From an uncultured Prevotellaceae bacterium (GTDB lineage Bacteria; Bacteroidota; Bacteroidia; Bacteroidales; Bacteroidaceae), in contig ONMI01000057.1 in NCBI GenBank assembly GCA_900318915.1, forward strand, positions 1 to 53,462: 53,462 bases of DNA, written 5' to 3'. A model generated the notes under the pieces. That model saw nothing but the letters and a program-made list of their open reading frames with translations. It was not told the origin of the DNA and did no database searches. Below, in pieces: positions 1 through 8,099 of the stretch. The translations under genes were made by a program, and so were the position numbers. Numbering within the stretch: position 1 is the first letter of the stretch; each line of letters starts with the position of its first letter.

Positions 1-2
1 GT

Positions 3-176
3 ATCATCCAGCGCTTCGACGGACTGCGCCCCCGTTTCTATGAGGTGACAAGACGTGGACATTTCGGGCATCCCATCAATAAGGCCGAGAGAGATTTCCA
101 AGTGTTCCCCTGGGAGGAGACGGATATGGCAGATATTTTGGAGAAGCATTTTCTGGTCAAGAAGGAAACAGAATAA
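3..176 (+). CDS. metK: C-terminal end of a protein, probably S-adenosylmethionine synthetase (partial)
   Basis: Open frame running in from the left edge and ending at TAA 174-176; 57 residues are visible. The segment RPRFYEVTRRGHFGHP followed by a FPWEETD block resembles the end of MetK, where a Y.TA..GHFG motif precedes an (F)PWE block near the C-terminus. MetK makes S-adenosylmethionine from ATP and methionine in the cytoplasm. The match rests on short motifs only, and the usual YGHFGR is altered here to RRGHFGH, so the name is tentative. A GC-rich hairpin lies about 220 bases downstream, before rtcB. Confidence 0.4.
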   Translation: MIQRFDGLRPRFYEVTRRGHFGHPINKAERDFQVFPWEETDMADILEKHFLVKKETE

Positions 177-395
177 CAACTACGGTGAGGACACACGAAG
201 TTCTTCGCCAAAGCCATGGGCCATCGCAGTGGAAGAGAACTACAAACTTGAAGATTAATTAACGTATAATAATTTGGGATTCTCGCTTTTATCCACTAAT
301 TTTGCGACGATTTATGTCAAACCCTTTTAGCCATTGGAGAAAGGGTCGAGCGAATGAGTATAAAGTAAGAACAAATACCCAGTAGAGAAACGGTT

Positions 396-417
396 CCTGC
401 AGCCTTCCGGCTGCAGG
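396..417 (+). terminator. hairpin, possible terminator
   Basis: Perfect 9-bp stem CCTGCAGCC / GGCTGCAGG with a TTCC loop, between the upstream partial gene and rtcB. Only a weak T-containing stretch follows, so terminator function is uncertain. The rest of 177-514 holds no other feature I can support. Confidence 0.4.
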
Positions 418-514
418 CAGTTTGACTTAGCCATTTCTTTCACATCCATTTCATCCTTTTTTAATTTACTGGCATAATAAAAGCTTGCCTGGTTTCAAAC
501 TATATACACCTATT

Positions 515-1909
515 ATGGGCAATATACAACCAAAGGCGTTGACCCGACTGGGAATCAACGATAATATGGCACGCAGTATAGCCATGGCGACTATAGCCAA
601 ATACTGCAAACACGACACAGAACAGCAGATTCTTTCGACCTTGGAGAACATCATCATCCATCCCGAAGACTACCGAGAGGACAATATCTGGGGCAAACTC
701 GCATTGGTACTGTCACCCACTACTTCTGACACCCAATCTTATGAACTACGGGAGCATCCTCTCCCCTACTCCATCTATGGTGCCGACAGCATAGACCAAC
801 TCTCCATCAGACAGATGGAGATTGCCATGCGCCTGCCAGTGACTGTGGCAGGCGCCCTTATGCCCGACGGATGCGCCGGATACGGACTCCCCATCGGTGG
901 CGTGCTCGCTACCAACAGCCATGTGATCATTCCCTATGCCGTGGGAAAGGACATCGGCTGCCGCATGAGCTTAACCATCCTCGATGCTGAGCCTGACTAT
1001 TTGGAGAAACGCCATGACCATGCAGTCAAGGCACTGACAGAGCACACAGCCTTCGGACTCGACGGCACCCTCCCTTACAGGACATACCATCCGCTGTTCG
1101 ACAGGTGCGAGTGGCGCGACATCCCCATTCTGAAAAAGTTGCGCGACAAGGCCATCCGGCAAATGGGCAGCAGCGGCAAGGGCAACCATTTTGTGGACAT
1201 CTGCGAGGTGGTGCTCCCGCCAGCCAACGCCATGGGAATGGACGAAGGCCGCTATCTCGGCATTTTGAGCCATTCTGGAAGCCGTGGATTGGGAGCTGCC
1301 ATCGCAGACCATTTCACTGCTATCGCCAAAGAGACATGCCGTCTTCCCAGACAGGCAGGACCATTTGCCTGGCTGAGTCTGGACAGCGAAGCGGGACAGC
1401 TGTACTGGGCCTGTATGGAGTTGGCGGGCGCCTACTCTGCCGCCAACCACGACTGCATCCACGATAATGTGGCAAGGGCATTGCGACTGAAGCCACTAGC
1501 CAAGATCAGCAACCACCACAACTATGCCTGGCGGGAGACACTCAATGATGGTACCACCGTCATCGTACACCGCAAGGGAGCGACCCCTGCCCATGCTGGT
1601 GAGCTGGGCATCATTCCGGGAAGCATGGCGACGCCTGGTTACATTGTGTCAGGGCGAGGCTGCAGCGAGTCGGTCTTCTCCGCATCACACGGAGCCGGCA
1701 GGACCATGTCGCGCCTTGACGCACGCAACAGCATCAGCCGACATGCGCTCCGGAAACATCTGGCAGAATGTGGTGTCACGCTTATTGGCGGTACCCCCGA
1801 AGAAGCCCCCATGGCCTACAAAGACATCCATTGTGTGATGGAAGCGCAGAAAGAGTTAGTAAATATAGAGGGGACCATCATCCCCAGAATAGTAAGAATG
1901 AGCGAGTAA
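515..1909 (+). CDS. rtcB: RtcB-family RNA ligase
   Basis: RtcB joins RNA 2',3'-cyclic phosphate (or 3'-phosphate) ends to 5'-OH ends, using GTP and Mn2+; in bacteria it acts in RNA repair. Family signatures occur in order: AVGKDIGCRM (metal-binding Asp/Cys), GSSGKGNHFVDI, ILSHSGSRGLG, the HHNYAWRE block, HAGELGIIPGSM and SASHGAGRTMSR, which holds the guanylated histidine of the HGAGR motif. The E. coli MPDVH motif is replaced by MPDGC, so this belongs to a divergent subgroup. At 464 residues it is longer than E. coli RtcB (408). I chose ATG 515; an in-frame TTG 30 bases upstream is less likely. No RtcA or PrfH gene is adjacent. Confidence 0.9.
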   Translation: MGNIQPKALTRLGINDNMARSIAMATIAKYCKHDTEQQILSTLENIIIHPEDYREDNIWGKLALVLSPTTSDTQSYELREHPLPYSIYGADSIDQLSIRQMEIAMRLPVTVAGALMPDGCAGYGLPIGGVLATNSHVIIPYAVGKDIGCRMSLTILDAEPDYLEKRHDHAVKALTEHTAFGLDGTLPYRTYHPLFDRCEWRDIPILKKLRDKAIRQMGSSGKGNHFVDICEVVLPPANAMGMDEGRYLGILSHSGSRGLGAAIADHFTAIAKETCRLPRQAGPFAWLSLDSEAGQLYWACMELAGAYSAANHDCIHDNVARALRLKPLAKISNHHNYAWRETLNDGTTVIVHRKGATPAHAGELGIIPGSMATPGYIVSGRGCSESVFSASHGAGRTMSRLDARNSISRHALRKHLAECGVTLIGGTPEEAPMAYKDIHCVMEAQKELVNIEGTIIPRIVRMSE

Positions 1910-1949
1910 TAATATGGAAAAGACTAATGACCGATTGGGGTTAAAAAAA

Positions 1950-1971
1950 GATCTTGCCTCACGGCAAGATC
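1950..1971 (-). terminator. intrinsic terminator of the riboswitch transcript
   Basis: Perfect 9-bp stem GATCTTGCC / GGCAAGATC with a 4-base loop. On the minus strand it is followed by a run of seven T residues, the classic intrinsic form. It closes the minus-strand unit starting near 2373, and may also serve rtcB from the other side. Confidence 0.75.
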
Positions 1972-2203
1972 CTTTCCAAGCAAACTTATATAATAATACA
2001 CGTATGTCGAATAATGTGAGAGTATTATGCATTCTCATTGTGCGCAGGCTTTCTGCGCATGGGGTGCCGCTTGCGTGTGGACGCATGGCTGCCCCCACTT
2101 GATGCCGCTGTCACCTCTTGATGACAGGACACCGTGAAACCGTAAATGTTGTTGGGTCTAATCACAACCATGCATCGTGGCAGGACAGACTACTTTCCGG
2201 ATA

Positions 2204-2366
2204 AGGCTGGTCTTCAGACTTACACCTCCTTGCGACGCCTTCTCGTCTAATCAGGCAATGGCTCTTGTGTCACAAGGCTATAAGGGTGCTTACTGCTGCG
2301 GGACAGTTGGAGACTCTCACTCCATTCCCAATTAATCGCGGTTAAGCGAACCTTCACGGGCTAAAA
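2204..2366 (-). promoter_or_regulatory. cobalamin (B12) riboswitch
   Basis: Read on the minus strand, the order of conserved blocks fits the AdoCbl riboswitch family: GGTTCGC (5' side of the closing stem), TTGGGAATGGAGTGAGAGTC, AACTGTCCCGCAGCAGTAAG, GCCATTG, GAGAAGGC, and the B12 box GTCTGAAGACCAGCC. In Bacteroidota these usually sit in front of btuB-like transporter or cobalamin genes and shut them off when cobalamin is bound. Here the downstream sequence reaches a terminator within about 250 bases. Confidence 0.85.
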
Positions 2367-2379
2367 TCATTAGCATTTG

Positions 2380-2409
2380 CAAAATTACTATTTTTTCTGC
2401 TTTCTGCAA
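2380..2409 (-). promoter_or_regulatory. promoter of the riboswitch transcript
   Basis: Minus strand: TAATTTTG (-7, positions 2387-2380), 18 bases after TTGC (2409-2406). This matches the Bacteroidota sigma-ABfr consensus TTTG-N19-21-TAnnTTTG closely. Transcription would begin about 7 bases further, just ahead of the riboswitch. Confidence 0.65.
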
Positions 2410-2479
2410 GGCTTTTTTAAGAAAAAATGTGATTTCTTCGGAAAAACTCTGGAGGTGGGAATGTGAATTCTGAAATCAA

Positions 2480-2865
2480 CGGGATGTGCGCCGGCGGCGC
2501 ACTGGTGAGGTCGGCACGCTTCGCGTGGAAATTATTCAAAAATTAAGTTCAAAAATTAATCGCGCTGCGCGCCGAAATTGTTATCTGAGTGCGCCAGACG
2601 GCGCACATTATTTGGGGAGTCGCTCTTCGAGCGAGAAATCATTCAAAATCTAAACAAAATCAAACAGGAGATTCTGACAGTGCGCCTAAAGGCACACTGA
2701 TGAGGTCGGCACGCTTCGCGTGGAAATTATTCAAAAATTAAGATTAAAAATTAATCAAAAATTATTGTTGGTGCGCCAGGCGGCGCACTTAATCTTGGAG
2801 AGTGCCCTACGGGCAGAAATCTTACAAAATCAGTTCAAAATCTTACATGTTTTGGGTATTAGCAG
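2480..2865. repeat. family A hairpin-repeat array
   Basis: Intergenic array of short stem-loops separated by AAAATTAA-rich spacers. Stems include GTGCGCC-GGC-GGCGCAC, GCACGC-TTC-GCGTG, CGCTC-TTC-GAGCG, GTGCGCC-TAAA-GGCACAC and GCCC-TAC-GGGC. The A/T spacers carry repeated GAAATTATTCAAAAATTAA and GAAATCTTACAAAATC units. The same modules recur at 4.5-5.0, 43.6-44.1, 45.8-46.2, 47.0-47.7 and 49.0-49.1 kb. A family C element (CCCCTGCAAGGGG) follows at about 2880-2925. No gene is seen. Confidence 0.75.
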
Positions 2866-2995
2866 AGACCCCACCCTACCTCCCCTGCAAGGGGCGGGGA
2901 GCTGCCTGACGGATCACGCCTATCATTTACTAATAATTGAATCTTAATATTTAATGTTTAATCTTTAATATTTAATCTTTCCTTGGCGGGTCGTG

Positions 2996-4396
2996 CTAGA
3001 AAGTCGCCATTTTCACGTTTTGGGTTTGGAACATGGTTTCGGCGTCGATGTCATAGGCCTTCTTGGTATAGAAGAAGGTGCAGTCTTTCAGGCGGATGTC
3101 GTGTATCATCTCTATTGTGCCATGGGCCGAAACGGCCGTTTCGCAGTCGCGGCACACCACCCGGCTGATGTCGATATCGCAGAACTCGGGCAGGAATTCC
3201 TCACCGGTGGCCTTACGGCCCGAGGTGCCCACGGGATTGTCGGCATAGGTGGTTTCGATGGTGATGGCCTCGTCCTTGATGTCGTTCATGAAGATGTCGC
3301 TGATGAAGATGCGGCCGGTCTTGCCGCCACGGCCGGCGCCGCTCTTGAAGCGCAGCCCGGTGTCGGTGCCCGAGAAGGTGTTGCCGCGCACCACGATGTT
3401 TTGCATGCCGCCGGAGAACTCGGAGCCGATGACGAAGCCGCCATGGGCATGAAACACGATATTGTCTTGTATGAGCAGGTTCTCGCAGCCGCCGTGCTTC
3501 ACGCCGTCGGCTCCTACGCCACCCTTCAGGCAGATGCCGTCGTCGCCCACATCCACACGACTGTTCACGATGAGCACGTCACGGCACTGCATGATGTCGA
3601 TGCCGTCGCCGTTTTGCGCGTTCCAGGGGCAGCGCACGTTTACGCCGTCGATGGTCACATTCTTGCATCGCTGCGGCACGAGGTGGAATTTCGGTGCATT
3701 CTGCAGCGTCACGTCCTTCACCAACACATTCTCGCAGTCGGTGAGTCGTATCATGTGCACCCGCATCTGCTCCTGGCGCTTGTAGTCGTCGGCAATGTTG
3801 CTGAAGTGCTTCAGGTTGAAGGGGTACCACAGGCTGCCGTCGTCGGTCACTGTGCCGCCCATCTCGCGGAATGCTTTCCATTCCACATCGCTCACCTTGC
3901 TGCGCTTCACGGCCCTCCACCACTCGCCGTTGCCGTCGATGATGCCCTGGCCGGTGATGCTGATGTTCTGACATTTGCTTGCGGTAATGCCCGGCTGCGC
4001 TTTCTCGCCGGTGACCTGCCCGGTGGTCTTGTCGCGCTTCAGGAAGAGCTGTTTGTCGGGTGAGAACTGTATCATGGCGTTGCGTTCCACATGCAGGTCG
4101 ATATTGCTTTTGAGCACAATCATGCCGGTGAGGTAGACGCCCTGTGTCACGATGAGTCTTCCACCGCCCTGTTTCTGCAGGGTGCTGATGGCCTTCCGGA
4201 ATGCCTCGGTATTGTCGGTGATTCCGTCGCCCACGCCACCGAAGTCGGTCAGCTTCACTGTGTTGCTGGGCTGTGTGGGGAGCACGGGCTCATTCATTTG
4301 TATGGGCAGTTGTTGGTAATACTGCTCATAGGGGCCTGCTTGGAGGTTGAGTGCCGTCAGCAGCGACAGCGCAAGAAGAATCATTTGCTTTTTCAT
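2996..4396 (-). CDS. secreted glycoside hydrolase family 28 (polygalacturonase-like)
   Basis: GH28 enzymes hydrolyse galacturonan and related pectic chains on a right-handed beta-helix. A signal peptide (MKKQMILLALSLLTALNLQA) sends it to the periplasm or surface. The pectate-lyase-like start TVKLTDFGGVGDGITDNTEA marks the fold. Catalytic motifs: NGDGID (262-267), the Asp pair GDDGICLKGG (about 284-293), HGGFVIGSE (about 318) and RFKSGAGRGG (about 349), together matching the GH28 N-D, DD, HG and RIK signatures. Length is 466 residues. I chose ATG 4396 because it opens the signal peptide; the longer frame to 4477 adds an unlikely leader. It stands alone, with repeats on both sides. Confidence 0.9.
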   Translation of the reverse strand: MKKQMILLALSLLTALNLQAGPYEQYYQQLPIQMNEPVLPTQPSNTVKLTDFGGVGDGITDNTEAFRKAISTLQKQGGGRLIVTQGVYLTGMIVLKSNIDLHVERNAMIQFSPDKQLFLKRDKTTGQVTGEKAQPGITASKCQNISITGQGIIDGNGEWWRAVKRSKVSDVEWKAFREMGGTVTDDGSLWYPFNLKHFSNIADDYKRQEQMRVHMIRLTDCENVLVKDVTLQNAPKFHLVPQRCKNVTIDGVNVRCPWNAQNGDGIDIMQCRDVLIVNSRVDVGDDGICLKGGVGADGVKHGGCENLLIQDNIVFHAHGGFVIGSEFSGGMQNIVVRGNTFSGTDTGLRFKSGAGRGGKTGRIFISDIFMNDIKDEAITIETTYADNPVGTSGRKATGEEFLPEFCDIDISRVVCRDCETAVSAHGTIEMIHDIRLKDCTFFYTKKAYDIDAETMFQTQNVKMATF

Positions 4397-4537
4397 ATGC
4401 TTTAAGTAGATTGTTATCGTAGATGGTATTTTGCGACACAAAAATACAAAAAAATCGGTTTTCATGCTGCGCAGCATTCTATTTTGTCAGTTTCCTTACA
4501 TTTATTATAGAATTACTCACACTTTTTAAGGCTCGGA

Positions 4538-5032
4538 GAGGTGGTGCGGGACGCTTCGCATGGAAATTAATTTATTCTGAACAGAAATTAACGTAATTCA
4601 CGTAATTATTCATTAAAGGTCTTTGAAAGAAATTATCGTAATACGCAGAAATTTCTGTTTTCATTGCATTTCAATGGGGAGTGCCCTACGGGCAGAAATC
4701 TCACAAAATCTATACAGAATCAAACAGAATCTTAGCTTGCGAGGAAAGGGCGCCCTCCGGGCGGAAAATACGCAAAATTAAAATCAAAATTAAACAAAAT
4801 TACTTGATTATTTTATCTGAAAAGAAATTATCATAATGGCGCTTCAAAGTTACGTATTACAGGGGAGTGAAATTACCAAATTTTTGATTAATTTTGAGAA
4901 TAATTTTGGTTAATTTCTCGCTCGAAGAGCGACCCCAAGACCAGAAGTCCCGACCGGGGCTTCGCCCAGATTTTGTTTGATTTTGAACCGATTTTGATAG
5001 ATTTCTCGCTCGAAGAGCGACCCCAAGAATAA
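4538..5032. repeat. mixed family A and family B intergenic repeats
   Basis: From left: a GACGC-TTC-GCAT hairpin, a family B unit (GAAATTAACGTAAT and GAAATTATCGTAAT boxes, about 4569-4655), family A hairpins GCCC-TAC-GGGC (about 4688) and CGCCC-TCC-GGGCG (about 4757), a partial B unit near 4815-4840, then family A modules in reverse orientation (CGCTC-GAA-GAGCG at about 4917 and 5007). A family C element with CCCCTGCAAGGGG lies at about 5078-5096. There is no supportable gene between 4397 and 5218. Confidence 0.7.
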
Positions 5033-5160
5033 GCGTGCCGCAGGCGCGCGCACCCCAGGGCAGAGACCCCACACAGCCCCCCTGCAAGGGGAGGGAGATT
5101 GAAATGTGATGAGGGGAACTATAGCATTGAGAGTTTTTAATATAAAAAGGTGGGGAAACA

Positions 5161-5191
5161 TTTGTGGGAAAAGTAAAAAGATGTACCTTTG
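5161..5191 (+). promoter_or_regulatory. promoter of the capA-like gene
   Basis: TTTG (5161-5164), 19 bases, then TACCTTTG (5184-5191): an exact match to the Bacteroidota TTTG-N19-TAnnTTTG consensus, ending 27 bases before the chosen ATG. Confidence 0.85.
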
Positions 5192-5218
5192 CGGCATACA
5201 CCAAAACAACAGGAGGAA

Positions 5219-6334
5219 ATGCGGAAACTGACCTATCTACTCATGTTGCTGCTGGGCTGCAGCTGCACCGAGAAAACGACCCCCACACAGGCCACGGCAG
5301 CCGAGGCCGCCCTGGAAGACAGTGTGAGCGAAGTGACGCTGCTCATAGGCGGCGACATGATGATGCACATGCCCCAGTTGAACTGCGGTCATGTGGGCGG
5401 TAGCGAGTACAATTTCGACGACGTATTCAGTCTGGTGAAACCCACCGTGGAGAAGGCCGACCTGGCGATAGCCAATTTCGAGACCACACTGGCTCCCCCA
5501 CCCTACACCGGGTATCCCTGCTTCTGCGCCCCCACCTCCTATCTCGACGCCATTCTGCATGCCGGTTTCGACGTGCTGACCACTGCCAACAACCACTGCT
5601 GCGACAAGGGTGCCACAGGTCTGACGCGCACCATCGACGAGATGGACGCCCGCCATGTGCCCCATTTGGGCACCTACAAGGACAAGGCCGCTCGCGACTC
5701 CCTGCACCCACTGATTATAGAGAAGAACCACATACGGATAGCGCTGCTCAGCTTCACCTACGGCACGAACGGGCTGCCCGTTCCCAAGCCTTTCTACGTG
5801 AACCACATCGACACGGCCGAGATAGCGAGAGACATAGCCGTCGCCAAGCTGCTGAAGAGCGACGTGATTATAGCGCTGCCCCACTGGGGCATAGAATACA
5901 TGCGTACCGCCAGCGAAGAACAGAAGTGGCTGACCGACTGGATGCTCGCACATGGTGTGGACCATGTGGTGGGTGGACACCCGCACGTGATACAGCCCTT
6001 TGAGGTGCGCGAGACCGACGGAGAGAAGCATCTGGTGGCGTACTCGCTTGGCAACTACGTCTCCGCACAGAGCAAGCCGGACACCGACGGCGGCTCCATG
6101 GTGCGGCTGACGCTGCAGAAGAAAGGGGACACGACTCGGCTGACCGACTGCGGTTACTTGCTGCACTGGGTATCGTCGCCCAAGACCTCTGGCAAGCGGC
6201 AGTATAAGGTGATACCTGCCAGTTATCCCGACGAGCAGCTCACCCCGCTGGAGCGTGCTGCTCGGAAGCGGTTTGTGGAGTCTGCCCGCCAACTGCTGGG
6301 CAAGCACAACAAAGGGGTGGAAGAGGTTTTTTAG
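5219..6334 (+). CDS. CapA-family metallophosphatase-like lipoprotein
   Basis: Resembles the CapA/PgsA family, which has a calcineurin-like phosphoesterase fold and is named from poly-gamma-glutamate capsule synthesis; most Bacteroidota members have no proven substrate. After a lipobox (LLMLLLGCSC, lipidation Cys) come VTLLIGGDMMMH, AIANFETTLAPPP, VLTTANNHCCDKG, HWGIEYM and VVGGHPHVIQPFE, the metal-binding Asp/Asn/His series of the family. Length is 371 residues. ATG 5219 directly follows an AGGAGG sequence and opens the lipoprotein signal. It is single-gene, with its own promoter and repeats downstream. Confidence 0.85.
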   Translation: MRKLTYLLMLLLGCSCTEKTTPTQATAAEAALEDSVSEVTLLIGGDMMMHMPQLNCGHVGGSEYNFDDVFSLVKPTVEKADLAIANFETTLAPPPYTGYPCFCAPTSYLDAILHAGFDVLTTANNHCCDKGATGLTRTIDEMDARHVPHLGTYKDKAARDSLHPLIIEKNHIRIALLSFTYGTNGLPVPKPFYVNHIDTAEIARDIAVAKLLKSDVIIALPHWGIEYMRTASEEQKWLTDWMLAHGVDHVVGGHPHVIQPFEVRETDGEKHLVAYSLGNYVSAQSKPDTDGGSMVRLTLQKKGDTTRLTDCGYLLHWVSSPKTSGKRQYKVIPASYPDEQLTPLERAARKRFVESARQLLGKHNKGVEEVF

Positions 6335-6344
6335 AAGGGAACGG

Positions 6345-6915
6345 AAGTGAACGGCACGCTGCGCGTGGTAATTGATTTATTCTGAACAGAAATTATCGTA
6401 ATGTTCGTAATTGTTCATTAAAGGTCTTTGAAAGAAATTATCATAATACGCAGATAAATTCATTGGAATGACTATGTTTTTTCTGAACAGAAATTATCGT
6501 AATTTACGTAATTGTTCATTAAAGGTCTTTGAAAGAAATTATCATAATACGCAGAAAATTTCATTGGAATGACTATGTTTTTCCTGAACAGAAATTATCG
6601 TAATTTACGTAATTAATCATCAATGGTTTTTCTTTGAAAGCAATTATCGTAATACGCAGTAATTTCTGTTTTCGTGTGCGCTGGCGCACGGGGTAATTAT
6701 CGGAAATTATTCTTGGGCGGATTGCAAATCCGCGGATTGGGGCTGGGCGGGGAGTGCCTGACGGGCTGAGAATAGTATGGCAGTTCGGAGAGTGCCTAAT
6801 AAATGGAAATAATTGAATTCTAAGAAATTATGGGAATTACGGGTATTTCTTTCCTTTTCCTTTTTGATTATTTTTTTTGACAGAAATTTTCGTAATGCGC
6901 GGAAATTTCTGTTAT
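6345..6915. repeat. family B repeat cluster
   Basis: Three near-identical units in direct orientation (about 6380-6460, 6477-6562 and 6583-6672) plus a fragment at about 6880-6915. Each unit has CTGAACAGAAATTATCGTAA, TTACGTAATT, TTCATTAAAGG, TCTTTGAAAG and a second GAAATTATC.TAAT box ending in ACGCAG. A GCGGATT / AATCCGC hairpin lies near 6718-6735. No gene is seen in 6335-6938. Confidence 0.8.
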
Positions 6916-6938
6916 TCGTGCGGGAGGGCCGGAGGTTG

Positions 6939-8000
6939 TTATTTGCCGTATCTGAAGTAGAACCAATAGGTGTTGCCGTAGACGCGCTTTAGGTTGTTGT
7001 AGCGTTCCCGCTCATCTGCGGTGGCCATTCTCATTTCGTTGAAATCTCTGAAATCCGCTTCCATGGCCCCGTTCTGTCCAGTGGCGAACGGTTTGCCTGA
7101 GGAATAATAATACTGTAGGAGCGCCTCACCATAGATTTTGGGATAGACGGAGTCAGTGTAAGATTTGTGCAGTTCCTCGGCGAAGGCCCCCAGTTTTCTG
7201 TCGAGCAGGAGTTCCATGAGCTTGTAATCACGTGCATACTGCGAGCTGTCGGCCAGGAGTGTCACCACGCTGTCGGGCAAGAGAACCGTGCGTACCGTGG
7301 CATGGTCGATGCGGAGCGCCTTGGCGCCCCCCACAACCGGATAGTCGAAGAAGCGTTCGGGCAGCAGTCCCTGTGCCGCGAGCGCATGCGCCCTGAGCAT
7401 GGTGAGGCTGCTGTCGGCGGCCAGTGCCCTTTTCCCCACTTTCAGCGCATCGCCATATTTTTCTTTCATAATCAGCTTCTCCATCCTCATGCGGTAGTGG
7501 AACACCTCGTCATGGTTGGACAGGCATCCCACCAACACAAACTGCAGGCAGAGCAGCATCAGGTTCACCCACACCACTCTTCCGAACCATCCGCTTGAAG
7601 CATCCGGCTCATAAGGCTCCACCTCCTTGGCCACCCACACCAGGAGTGCGAAGCCCACGAGGCAGAGCGGTCCCGCCCACGGCCAGGCCCCAAAGGAGAA
7701 ATCGACATCGGCCCTGCTGCCCACCGAAGAGATGAAGGTGAGCAGGAGGAGTGACGGGAAATACGTAAGGGCATGCGCTCTTTTCTCCAGTATGGTGATG
7801 CGGAACACCACTGTCTGCAGCACTGCCAGGAGCGCGGTGACCACGACGGCCCCGATGGTGCAGTTGTAATGCGTCTGTCCCTGCGACAAGATATGCTGTC
7901 CCACCGCCACGATATCTCCCTGGTAGAAGTAGAGATACATAAAGGTAAAGACACAGAACACCCCCATGCACCCCCAGCGCACCAGTTGGTTTTGTTCCAT
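6939..8000 (-). CDS. multi-pass membrane protein of unknown function
   Basis: I do not recognise the family with certainty; DUF6057-like Bacteroidota proteins are a possible match. 353 residues. The N-terminal half has about five hydrophobic segments (WGCMGVFCVFTFMYLYFY, AVVVTALLAVLQTVVF, FPSLLLLTFISS, GPLCLVGFALLVWVA, VNLMLLCLQFVLVGCL). The C-terminal half is soluble with a helical, TPR-like composition (EKYGDALKVGKRALAADSS). I chose ATG 8000 (MEQNQLV); a longer frame reaches 8066 through the GlgB terminator hairpin. Downstream of glgB in the same direction but separated by that hairpin. Confidence 0.6.
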   Translation of the reverse strand: MEQNQLVRWGCMGVFCVFTFMYLYFYQGDIVAVGQHILSQGQTHYNCTIGAVVVTALLAVLQTVVFRITILEKRAHALTYFPSLLLLTFISSVGSRADVDFSFGAWPWAGPLCLVGFALLVWVAKEVEPYEPDASSGWFGRVVWVNLMLLCLQFVLVGCLSNHDEVFHYRMRMEKLIMKEKYGDALKVGKRALAADSSLTMLRAHALAAQGLLPERFFDYPVVGGAKALRIDHATVRTVLLPDSVVTLLADSSQYARDYKLMELLLDRKLGAFAEELHKSYTDSVYPKIYGEALLQYYYSSGKPFATGQNGAMEADFRDFNEMRMATADERERYNNLKRVYGNTYWFYFRYGK

Positions 8001-8050
8001 TTTGAAAAGACTGTACCCTTGCATACTGTATGAAAGCGACAGACACATGA

Positions 8051-8082
8051 CACCGCCGGAAGCCACGTGGTTTCCGGCGGTG
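8051..8082 (-). terminator. strong hairpin after glgB
   Basis: An 11-bp stem, CACCGCCGGAA / TTCCGGCGGTG, lies 18-49 bases past the glgB stop on the minus strand. No T-run follows, so it may act as a terminator, RNA-end stabiliser or attenuator before the next gene. Confidence 0.5.
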
Positions 8083-8099
8083 CCTATGTCAGCAATTTA

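Larger units (their letters stand above)
1945..2373 (-). ncRNA. orphan cobalamin-riboswitch transcript without a clear gene
   Basis: A complete minus-strand unit: promoter at 2380-2409, B12 riboswitch at about 2204-2366, about 230 further bases, then an intrinsic terminator at 1950-1971. The post-riboswitch part contains a 7-bp hairpin at 2041-2059 (TGCGCAG / CTGCGCA) and a CTGTCA / TGACAG stem near 2110-2126. The only reading frame (GTG near 2098) runs through the terminator hairpin and resembles nothing I know. It is either a riboswitch-controlled small RNA or the remnant of a B12-regulated operon whose gene was lost. Confidence 0.55.

Noticed and set aside
1856-2098. 80-codon minus-strand ORF after the B12 riboswitch
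   Set aside because: It starts at GTG, reads through the terminator hairpin and runs into rtcB; no protein-like features.
2480-2865. CRISPR array suspicion for the hairpin arrays
   Set aside because: No constant direct repeat with unique spacers of equal length and no cas genes; the stems vary and the spacers repeat instead.
2993-4063. Long plus-strand frame opposite the GH28 gene
   Set aside because: It is the antisense shadow of a GC-rich gene; the minus strand has clear GH28 motifs and a signal peptide.
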